A stretch of DNA of 7,671 nucleotides, from contig JABDPK010000080.1 of NCBI GenBank assembly GCA_013042795.1, positions 1 through 7,671 of the forward strand, in the 5' to 3' direction. The notes under the pieces were generated by a model, which saw only the letters and a program-made list of their open reading frames with translations, had not been told where the DNA came from and searched no databases. How positions within the stretch are numbered: the stretch's first letter is position 1; each line of letters begins with the position of its first letter. The DNA comes from Saprospiraceae bacterium (lineage in GTDB: Bacteria > Bacteroidota > Bacteroidia > Chitinophagales > Saprospiraceae). This document shows, in pieces, positions 1 through 6,918 of the stretch. Position numbers and translations under genes: made by a program.

Positions 1-866
1 GCATAATCAGTTCCTAAATGAGGTATTGTTCTTTTTTTAATGGGATGAAATCTACGCAGGTTATATCTTGACGAAATTCTTGAATTTTTTAGCGGAGCTC
101 TTAAGAATTTCCCCAGGGCAGGTCTCCCTTCAAGGTCATAAAAGCCCTCATATTTTTCATTTTCATAGAATACAGAATAATGTTCTCCCTGCTCATTTTT
201 ATAGGATGCTGCCAGAATTTCTCCGGTATCAACAACTTTTCCGTCAATATATTTCTTTTCGTAAATGAGTTTGAATTCATCACCCTTTTGAGTGTGATAA
301 AAGTCAACACTTGAAGCAAAAGCATCTTCCATTTTGTCAATGATATCCATTCCAAGACCGTTCTTTTGCATGGCCATCCATAATGATGACTCTATGATTC
401 CTGAACTTGCTTCTATGCAAATGTCATAATCCCTTTTTACAACATCGATTTTGACCTTATCCCTCACAAAGTATTTGATAAAAGTGAATTTGTTGGGTTC
501 ATAGATTATGCAAACCGGGGCATCACATTCATCTTCTTTTACGAAAGTTATGTTCTTATTGGCCCTGAACTTCCTGATACTGAAAACATTACTCGAAATT
601 TTATCCAGTTTTAAAATACTGTCCCACTGTATACCCTGGTATAACAAAAGGTCTCCAAGATTTTGATTGAATCCTAGTTTATATTGTTCGAAGTGATGTG
701 ATTCTTTGTCAAAGCCATAAAGATATTGTGGCTTGTCATCCATAGTGTTTTCAATGTTCGTCTCAACCGGCGGAGTCACATGAACATAATGGAGAATGAA
801 ATAGCCGGCGATAAGGGCCGAAATAACAATGCATAGATTGAGAATAGATGCCTCTTTCTTTTTCAC
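1..866 (-). CDS. M23 family (LytM-type) peptidoglycan metallopeptidase, 3' end outside the window
   Basis: Zinc-dependent endopeptidase predicted to cut peptidoglycan cross-links in the periplasm. The visible 288 residues begin at a GTG codon (866-864). It is the only ATG, GTG or TTG in frame after the upstream TGA that keeps the membrane segment; the next, an ATG at about residue 42, would lose it. Residues 1-6 are basic (MKKKEA), and about 7-27 form one hydrophobic helix (SILNLCIVISALIAGYFIL), a membrane anchor or uncleaved signal. Residues about 45-250 match in pattern the Csd3/OapA-like N-terminal region of Bacteroidota M23 proteins, ending in FYDLEGRPALGKFLRAPL. The peptidase domain then opens with SRISSRYNLRRFHPI and the HxxxD motif HLGTD: His283 (bases 20-18) and Asp287 (8-6), the first two zinc ligands. 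The distal HxH ligand motif lies off the left edge. Transcribed divergently from folP. The family call is strong; the exact cleavage specificity is not visible. Confidence 0.9.
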   Translation of the reverse strand, partial: MKKKEASILNLCIVISALIAGYFILHYVHVTPPVETNIENTMDDKPQYLYGFDKESHHFEQYKLGFNQNLGDLLLYQGIQWDSILKLDKISSNVFSIRKFRANKNITFVKEDECDAPVCIIYEPNKFTFIKYFVRDKVKIDVVKRDYDICIEASSGIIESSLWMAMQKNGLGMDIIDKMEDAFASSVDFYHTQKGDEFKLIYEKKYIDGKVVDTGEILAASYKNEQGEHYSVFYENEKYEGFYDLEGRPALGKFLRAPLKNSRISSRYNLRRFHPIKKRTIPHLGTDY

Positions 867-910
867 AGTGTAATCTTGGTCTGTTCTGTAGTTTAGCTCA
901 TAAAATCCAT

Positions 911-937
911 GAAAATCAAAAGCGAATCCTGATTTTC
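911..937. repeat. 8-bp inverted repeat in the divergent intergenic region
   Basis: GAAAATCA at 911-918 is matched perfectly by TGATTTTC at 930-937, with 11 bases between. The repeat lies 45 bp upstream of the M23 gene start and about 60 bp upstream of the proposed folP promoter. It could be an operator for a dimeric regulator or a weak hairpin. No T-tract follows on either strand, so a terminator is unlikely. The arms are short and A+T-rich, so chance is possible. Confidence 0.35.
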
Positions 938-975
938 AAGCCCTAAGATAAGCGATTTAAATTAAAAAACCCTCT

Positions 976-1004
976 ATTGATCGCCTGATAAAAAGGTATT
1001 TTTG
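976..1004 (+). promoter_or_regulatory. Bacteroidota-type promoter for folP
   Basis: TATTTTTG at 997-1004 fits the Bacteroidota -7 consensus TAnnTTTG exactly. ATTG at 976-979, 17 bases upstream, resembles the -33 TTTG element. The start point would fall near 1008-1012, leaving a leader of only about 15 bases before the folP ATG at 1026. This is a motif match and its position; the start site itself is inferred. Confidence 0.5.
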
Positions 1005-1025
1005 TCTATGAAAAACGGGTTTTAA

Positions 1026-1865
1026 ATGCAAGATCTAAATATAGGTGGTAGATTATTAACAATGAACGAACCGGTCGTAATGGGGATCCTGAACGTTACT
1101 TCTGATTCATTTTATGATGGTGGAAAGTATAATACCATTGAGCTTGCACTTAAACATTGTGAAAGAATGCTTTCCGAAGGTGCTGAAATCATTGATGTAG
1201 GAGGATTCTCTTCCAGCCCGAGATCAAAATTAATAACAGCGGAAGAAGAACTCGAAAGAATAGAACCTGTTGTCAGGGCGATTTTCAATACATTTCCGGA
1301 GACTTTTTTGAGTATTGATACATACAGCAGCAAAGTTGTCGAAGTACTTTCACAATATGGATCCTTTATTGTGAATGATATTTCCGGCTTTGAATATGAT
1401 GAGCAACTTGTCCCCACGATTGCTGAAAAAGGATTTCCCTATGTCCTGATGCATATGAAAGGCAAACCGGAAAATATGCTCGAACATGCCAAATATGATG
1501 ACGTATGTTTTGAAGTATTGGACTATCTCGCACAAAAGTTGTACGATCTCAGGCAGGCAGGAATCAGACAGATAATAGTAGATCCTGGATTTGGATTTGC
1601 TAAGACCCGCAGTCAGAATTTTGAAATGCTAAGAAAACTTGAGGTTTTTTCAATATTTGAATTACCGGTGATGGTCGGGTTGAGTCGGAAGTCTATGATC
1701 TATAAAACACTGAATATTGAACCTCTTGCAGCACTTAATGGTACCACAGCCTTACATATGGTTGCTTTGCTAAATGGTGCCAGGATTTTACGTGTACATG
1801 ACATTGCAGAAGCTGTTCAAACAATTAAATTATACAAAGCATTCAATAACTCTGTTAATGAATGA
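1026..1865 (+). CDS. folP: Dihydropteroate synthase
   Basis: Cytoplasmic TIM-barrel enzyme (EC 2.5.1.15) that joins 6-hydroxymethyl-dihydropterin diphosphate to p-aminobenzoate to give dihydropteroate in folate synthesis; the classical sulfonamide target. The 279 residues are full length. Motifs in order: loop 1 ILNVTSDSFYDGG (21-33), GAEIIDVGG (52-60) with loop 2, SIDT (96-99), VNDISG (116-121), LMHMKGKPENM (141-151), VDPGFGFAK (185-193), VGLSRKSM (217-224) with the Ser-Arg-Lys substrate-binding triplet, LNGTTALH (237-244) and ILRVHD (254-259). The start at 1026 gives the usual short lead-in (NIGGRLLTMNEPVVMGILNVT); a later ATG at 1062 would cut into it. No Shine-Dalgarno site, as is usual in this phylum. 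Oddities: the normal loop-1 Pro is Ser26 (NVTSDSF for NVTPDSF), and loop 2 reads SSSPRS where SSRPG- or STRPG-like is expected. First gene of a likely folP-tamB unit. Confidence 0.95.
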   Translation: MQDLNIGGRLLTMNEPVVMGILNVTSDSFYDGGKYNTIELALKHCERMLSEGAEIIDVGGFSSSPRSKLITAEEELERIEPVVRAIFNTFPETFLSIDTYSSKVVEVLSQYGSFIVNDISGFEYDEQLVPTIAEKGFPYVLMHMKGKPENMLEHAKYDDVCFEVLDYLAQKLYDLRQAGIRQIIVDPGFGFAKTRSQNFEMLRKLEVFSIFELPVMVGLSRKSMIYKTLNIEPLAALNGTTALHMVALLNGARILRVHDIAEAVQTIKLYKAFNNSVNE

Positions 1866-1875
1866 TTAAAGCTGT

Positions 1876-1883
1876 TAATTTTG
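1876..1883 (+). promoter_or_regulatory. Possible -7 promoter element ahead of tamB
   Basis: TAATTTTG fits TAnnTTTG and lies 52 bp before the tamB ATG, just after the folP stop. The best -33 candidate is only TCTG at 1851-1854, 21 bases upstream and inside folP. In A+T-rich DNA this can arise by chance, so read-through from folP remains the simpler explanation for tamB expression. Confidence 0.22.
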
Positions 1884-1935
1884 TATCCATGAGGGCTCAA
1901 AATGAGTTATATTAGAAAGATGCGCAGATAGATTA

Positions 1936-4900
1936 ATGACTGAAACGAAGACAGAGGAAAAGAAAAAAGTTGGCTTAAAACCGATGAAGATATTTTTGAG
2001 AATAATCATCATTTTTGTTCTCTTTATTTTCCTGTTGCCTTTCCTTATCCACCTTGGTCCAATCCAGAACTTCCTTGTTGATCGTATTACCAAAAATCTG
2101 TCTTCAAGGACGGAGAACTTTGTTGATGTAGATAAAGTCAGTTTCTCAGTTTTCAGAGGTTTTGAATTAAAAGGCATATACGTATCCAATAAATTTACGC
2201 CTTCGGATACGATGATATATGTTGGTGCAGTATCTTCTTCTTTGAAAGAGAATCTTACAAGCCTTTTTGACCAGGAAATCCACTTAAAAAATATTAAACT
2301 TAGGAATTTATCACTGTTCATGAGTAGGTGCCTGGATGAAGAAGAAGATAATCTGACCCGGTTTTTAAGTGAATTGGGAGGCGGTAGTCAATCATCAGGG
2401 CGAAGCAATGAATCAATTCTTGTAGACTTGAATTCAATTACACTTGATGATATCAACATAAAATTAGAAGATGAAAGAAAAGCTGAGCAGATCGAAATAA
2501 GTCTCAGTAAAGCAATTATAGATATTGATAGATTCAATCCAACTTTTGATTCAATTTTTCTATCAAGCCTGATGTTGAGTGATCCCTTGGTTCACATTGA
2601 AAAAAATATTTCCAAAATCCATCCGGATTTGGAAATAAAAAAGACAACAGAAGGAAAAGATACTATTGTCAATGATGCGACCAATGAGAAATTCTTCTTT
2701 ATTCAGCATCTGGAATTAAGTGGCGGAGGCTTCAGGCTTGATGACTGGGATTTTCCATTGATAAAAGACAACCAATCGATAGATTACAATCATCTGGACG
2801 TCAGTGATTTTAATATGATCGCGTATTCCACTGAATTCAACACACCTCTCAATATCACATCGGATATTAAATCAATGACTTTAAAAGAGTCTAATGGTTT
2901 TGAAATACAGCAATTGTCAGTTGGAGAATTCCTTGTTGGATCACAACAAGTCATTCTAAAGAACTTTCTTTTGAATACGGGCTCCAGTACAATTACCGAA
3001 CAGGTTGTTTTTAATTTTAATGACCTTTCTGATTTTAAGTCATTTGCAAAAAATATAGAATTAGATACACGCTTTAATGGTTCCAAAATTGCATTTTCTG
3101 ACCTTAATTATTTTTTTCCGGGGCTGGCAGTTAATCCTTTTTTTAAAAAAAATAAGGACAGGTGGCTTCAGATATCTGGTGAAGTGAAGGGAACGATTAA
3201 TGATATGCATGCGGACAATCTGAGCCTTTCTATTGATAATGAAATACGCCTCGATGGTTCTTTGAGTACGTCTGACCTTACAAATTCAAGGTCAGCTTTG
3301 ATTAATCTGTATGTCGACAGGTTGAGCACATCACTAAGGGGATTGAAAAGAATTATACCAGGGTTCAGGCCGCCAGAACAATTTTACAAACTCGATCCGA
3401 TTCGATTTTCAGGAGATATAGATGGTTTTTTTAATGACTTTGTGATTTATGGATACCTGGAAAGTGATTTGGGAAGGGTTGGATTGGATACCCGACTTGA
3501 CATCAAAGGTGGTATTGGAGATGCTAAGTATTCAGGAGATATTGCCCTTGAAGAATTTGATCTGAGAAGCTGGACAGATAACGAAGATCTTGGGGTGGCT
3601 ACTCTGACAGCTAGTGTTCGGAATGGTCAGGGTTTAACCTTTGAAAATGCATATGCAGATATGACGGCAGAACTGGCCAGATTTGAATTTAAGGAATACG
3701 TGTACAGTGATCTGGTTTTCGAGGGAGAGATGCGCAAGAATTTATTTAACGGAAAAATAAATGTCAATGACCCCAATGTAAATCTGGATTTTGATGGTCA
3801 AATAGATTTTTCAGGTAATCAGTTCAAAACAGACTTTAAAACAGATATAAGGAAAATAGACCTAAAGGCGATAAACCTTTCGGAAGATATGAGTTCAGTA
3901 TCCGGAACATTCGACTGCTCGGTGAGTGGCACCGGCACAAGGGATTTTGAAGGATTTGCCAATATTGAAGGTCTTTCAATGAACTATAAAGGAAAGGATT
4001 TTGTCTTCGACAGTCTTTACATGAGTTCATCTCCTGCAAACCAAAAGAGCAGAAATTTATTGATCAGCTCGGACGTCATCAACGCTTCCGTGGATGGTAT
4101 TTTTGATTTTGCAGAGTTGGTACCTTCATTGGGTAATTTCATTATTGAAAATCATCCTGGCTGGGCCAAAAGGATGAAGATTAATAAGAATGAATCAGAC
4201 CTTTCCAATATCCAAAATTTCAGATTTAAAATAAAAATCCAGGATACCCGGGATTACCTTGAATTATTGAATATTAATGACCTCAGGTTAAAAGGACTGA
4301 CATTTGAAGGGAGTCCTGACATAGCAGGCAGTAAGATTGAAAGCAATATAGATATAGACTCATTTGTTTACAAGGATTATACTTTTGAATCCTTCAAATT
4401 AGGTCTTTTGCACAGCAATCGCTTATCCAAGTATAGCCTTATCCTGGATAAGATGTATAGTGGTTCCAAAGAATATGATCCTATCAATATTCGTCTTGAT
4501 ATGAATAATGATACTGTATTATTTCAATTAATTACCGAGAATTTATTTGACTCGATTGAAAGAGTGGATCTCCAATTGAAAATTGTGCCGGAAGATGATT
4601 TTATGAAATTAAAGATCAAGGATAATCAAGTCAGAATGTTTAGTTCAAACTGGAAATTTAACCAGGGAAATGAAATTCTCCTGGGAGAAAACAGTATCGA
4701 AATTAAAAACTTCAGGTTTGATGACGGATACAGGAGGGTAGAGCTCTTTGACTACAGGAAAAGAGGCGTAGACATATCGCTGTTAAATTTCAATTTTGAA
4801 CTGATCAATGGTATCATAGATTATGATAAAATAGATTTTACGGGTGAAGGCGATGCTGACTTAAGAATTGATCACATATTCGCCAAACCAATTGTTAATG

Positions 4901-6786
4901 CCAGTGCCTACTTCCCGGAATTATTTTTAAATGATGTGGATTATGGTTCCCTGCAATTCCAGGCACAGATGGATACATCCGGGTATGCCACTACAGATAT
5001 AAAAATGAATAGGGAAGAAGATAACATGACGTTGCATGTCAGGGCAGATTATAACCAAAAGACTGATGATATATCAGGAAAACTGACAGCACGCGATTTG
5101 GTTATGAATACATTTGAGTTTATCATCGATGATGGTATATCAAACACTGGGGGAACGGCAGATATAAATGCAGATATATTTGGAAAAGCCAGTGATATTA
5201 AGCTTAAAGGAGAAGCTTTCATCAAGAATGGAACTACAACAATCGATTATCTCGGCGCCCAATTGAAATTGGGAACGGAAAAGGTCAGGATTTCTGAAAC
5301 TTTTATCGATCTCACCAATGTAAGTCTTTATGATAAATTTGGTAACAGGGCAATCATGCTTGGTGGTTTAAGACATGATTTGTTCGGCGACTTCCGTTCT
5401 CAACTCAATATGTCATCTGAGAGGTTTATGGCATTAGATACAAGAAAAGAAGATAATCCTCTTTATTACGGCAGTGGCATAGGAAAGATGTCTGTAGATT
5501 TCAGTGGGCCATTCTCCAGTACTGATATAGATGTCACCGCCATAACCGGGCAGGGGACTGTCCTGAATATACCTGTCGAAGACACTTACGAAAACTTTGA
5601 TGAAAGCTTTATAAAATTCGTTGACCGTAATGAATATATCAATCCTGATACACTTAAAAAGGCGACGCCAATCAAATTGGAAGGGGTTGATATAGAAATG
5701 AACCTGACCATTACCAATGAAGCCATGGTGAATATGATATTTAATGAACAATTGAATGATGTCATCAAGGGCAGGGGAGACGGCGACCTCAGGATAGTTG
5801 TTTCAAGGGAAGGTGACTTCAATATATTTGGTTCCTATGAAGTGGATTCCGGTGATTATCTCTTTACAGCATGGGGCGTGGTAGCCAAACCATTTGATGT
5901 CAAACGGGGCGGATTGATCACATGGACCGGAGATCCTGTCAATGCAAATCTCAATATTGAAGCAGAATACTCAGGTTTAAGTGCACCGGTCAATGTATTC
6001 CTTGATGAATACCTGACAACGGCCAGCTCCGCGCTGCAGACTGAAGCCAAGAAAAGAACTGCCGTAGATTTGAAAATGAGGCTTACTGGAACACTATACA
6101 ATCCAGTGGTCAATTTTGACCTTGCTTTTCCGGATTTGCAGGGGGAATTAAGGACTTTTGCCGATAATAAAGTACGAACCCTCCGAGAAAATACAGCTGA
6201 CCTGAACGAGCAGGTTGCTGGATTGATTATGTTCAGAACCTTCCTGCCTTCCAATTCATTTGGTGATAACCTACTGACTTCCCAGAGTATCGCACAGACC
6301 GGATATAATACACTCAGTGAATTTGTATCCAGCCAGTTGTCTCATTTGCTTTCCGGGTTGCTGCAGGAAGCCTTGGCTGAAAATGGTTTTGTCTCCGGCA
6401 TCGATTTTGAAATCGGATTTTCACGGAATGCTGAAATCGATGACCAGGGTAATCTTGAAGTGGATCAGCTTATTCCCGACGAGATCGAAGTGCATTTCAA
6501 ACCCAGATTCCAGAACGACAGGTGGGGCTTTGATTACGGGACATCTTTTGTGAGTAGTAATGCATTGGCCAACTATATCATCCATGACTTTGTCCTGGAA
6601 TATTACTTAACTGCTGATCGCCGGTTAAAACTGCGTGCCTACGGGAAATGGGATAAAGACGAAGTCGATCTTCAGAATGAGCAGAAGTATGGCATAGGTA
6701 TTAACTACAGGAAAGAATTTGGCAGTCTCACCGACTTCAGGGAAGGCCTGAAAAATGATATCGGGAAATTGAAGCAGGAGAATTAA
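1936..6786 (+). CDS. tamB: TamB-family translocation/assembly module protein (AsmA-like superfamily)
   Basis: Predicted inner-membrane-anchored periplasmic protein that bridges to the outer membrane. The TamB/YhdP/YdbH group forms a long lipid-carrying beta-groove that moves phospholipids outward and supports outer-membrane protein assembly; in Bacteroidota the partner is usually the TamA-like lipoprotein TamL, which is not in this window. The 1616 residues start with a charged stretch (1-18) and one membrane helix at about 19-41 (IFLRIIIIFVLFIFLLPFLI). A very long, low-cysteine, beta-rich body follows, full of alternating hydrophobic/polar runs of the type LxLxGxIxG. The C-terminal TamB domain (former DUF490) covers roughly 1070-1600: GTTTIDYLGAQLKL, GDGDLRI (1281-1287), GSYEVDSGDYLF, GGLITWTGDPVNANLNIEA and the final LRAYGKW and YGIGINYRKEF strands. 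Longer than E. coli TamB (1259 residues) but normal for this phylum. It starts 70 bp after folP and has no visible Shine-Dalgarno site. Confidence 0.92.
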   Translation: MTETKTEEKKKVGLKPMKIFLRIIIIFVLFIFLLPFLIHLGPIQNFLVDRITKNLSSRTENFVDVDKVSFSVFRGFELKGIYVSNKFTPSDTMIYVGAVSSSLKENLTSLFDQEIHLKNIKLRNLSLFMSRCLDEEEDNLTRFLSELGGGSQSSGRSNESILVDLNSITLDDINIKLEDERKAEQIEISLSKAIIDIDRFNPTFDSIFLSSLMLSDPLVHIEKNISKIHPDLEIKKTTEGKDTIVNDATNEKFFFIQHLELSGGGFRLDDWDFPLIKDNQSIDYNHLDVSDFNMIAYSTEFNTPLNITSDIKSMTLKESNGFEIQQLSVGEFLVGSQQVILKNFLLNTGSSTITEQVVFNFNDLSDFKSFAKNIELDTRFNGSKIAFSDLNYFFPGLAVNPFFKKNKDRWLQISGEVKGTINDMHADNLSLSIDNEIRLDGSLSTSDLTNSRSALINLYVDRLSTSLRGLKRIIPGFRPPEQFYKLDPIRFSGDIDGFFNDFVIYGYLESDLGRVGLDTRLDIKGGIGDAKYSGDIALEEFDLRSWTDNEDLGVATLTASVRNGQGLTFENAYADMTAELARFEFKEYVYSDLVFEGEMRKNLFNGKINVNDPNVNLDFDGQIDFSGNQFKTDFKTDIRKIDLKAINLSEDMSSVSGTFDCSVSGTGTRDFEGFANIEGLSMNYKGKDFVFDSLYMSSSPANQKSRNLLISSDVINASVDGIFDFAELVPSLGNFIIENHPGWAKRMKINKNESDLSNIQNFRFKIKIQDTRDYLELLNINDLRLKGLTFEGSPDIAGSKIESNIDIDSFVYKDYTFESFKLGLLHSNRLSKYSLILDKMYSGSKEYDPINIRLDMNNDTVLFQLITENLFDSIERVDLQLKIVPEDDFMKLKIKDNQVRMFSSNWKFNQGNEILLGENSIEIKNFRFDDGYRRVELFDYRKRGVDISLLNFNFELINGIIDYDKIDFTGEGDADLRIDHIFAKPIVNASAYFPELFLNDVDYGSLQFQAQMDTSGYATTDIKMNREEDNMTLHVRADYNQKTDDISGKLTARDLVMNTFEFIIDDGISNTGGTADINADIFGKASDIKLKGEAFIKNGTTTIDYLGAQLKLGTEKVRISETFIDLTNVSLYDKFGNRAIMLGGLRHDLFGDFRSQLNMSSERFMALDTRKEDNPLYYGSGIGKMSVDFSGPFSSTDIDVTAITGQGTVLNIPVEDTYENFDESFIKFVDRNEYINPDTLKKATPIKLEGVDIEMNLTITNEAMVNMIFNEQLNDVIKGRGDGDLRIVVSREGDFNIFGSYEVDSGDYLFTAWGVVAKPFDVKRGGLITWTGDPVNANLNIEAEYSGLSAPVNVFLDEYLTTASSALQTEAKKRTAVDLKMRLTGTLYNPVVNFDLAFPDLQGELRTFADNKVRTLRENTADLNEQVAGLIMFRTFLPSNSFGDNLLTSQSIAQTGYNTLSEFVSSQLSHLLSGLLQEALAENGFVSGIDFEIGFSRNAEIDDQGNLEVDQLIPDEIEVHFKPRFQNDRWGFDYGTSFVSSNALANYIIHDFVLEYYLTADRRLKLRAYGKWDKDEVDLQNEQKYGIGINYRKEFGSLTDFREGLKNDIGKLKQEN

Positions 6787-6812
6787 TTATCGAGTACGAA
6801 GTAATCAATCCA

Positions 6813-6838
6813 TTGCCTACGGTTTAAACCGTAGGCTA
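6813..6838. repeat. REP-like palindrome, copy 1
   Basis: A perfect 22-bp palindrome at 6815-6836 (arms GCCTACGG and CCGTAGGC around TTTAAA) is flanked by TT on the left and TA on the right. It begins 26 bp after the tamB stop codon. Transcribed, it could fold into a 9-bp stem with a UUAA loop. No T-tract follows on the plus strand, so it is not a canonical intrinsic terminator for tamB, although it may protect the 3' end of the transcript. It pairs with a second, diverged copy at 6866-6891. Confidence 0.8.
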
Positions 6839-6865
6839 ACTACAGCAATAAAATCAATAATTTAA

Positions 6866-6891
6866 TAGCCTACCATTTAAATGGTAGGCAA
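6866..6891. repeat. REP-like palindrome, copy 2 (inverted relative to copy 1)
   Basis: A perfect 22-bp palindrome at 6868-6889 (arms GCCTACCA and TGGTAGGC around TTTAAA). Compared with copy 1, GG has become CA and the opposite CC has become TG, so pairing is fully kept. Its asymmetric flanks (TA left, AA right) match those of copy 1 only when read on the minus strand, so the two 26-bp units are in inverted orientation with 27 bp between them. It starts 29 bp beyond the aroC stop and could act as a weak terminator for aroC: on the minus strand a moderately T-rich stretch follows, but no clean T-run. Confidence 0.8.
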
Positions 6892-6918
6892 AAAAGCATA
6901 CATTCTTGATTTTAAACC

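Noticed and set aside
101..355. Minus-strand reading frame of 84 codons and an overlapping plus-strand frame at 68-268
   Set aside because: Both lie within the M23 peptidase gene in other frames. The GTG-started frame from 866 to 1 carries the family motifs.
867..1025. Riboswitch or attenuator in the divergent intergenic region
   Set aside because: The proposed folP leader is about 15 bases, too short for a riboswitch, and the only inverted repeat is short and lies upstream of the promoter.
1875..2321. Minus-strand reading frame of 148 codons opposite the tamB start
   Set aside because: It is antisense to the tamB N-terminus and folP-tamB junction, shows no recognisable motif, and has a composition typical of a shadow frame.
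5856..6254. Minus-strand reading frame of 132 codons inside tamB
   Set aside because: It is antisense to the conserved C-terminal TamB domain, whose sequence fully explains the open stretch.
6815..6889. CRISPR array or phage attachment site
   Set aside because: There are only two units, each palindromic and in inverted orientation, with one short spacer and no cas or integrase gene nearby.
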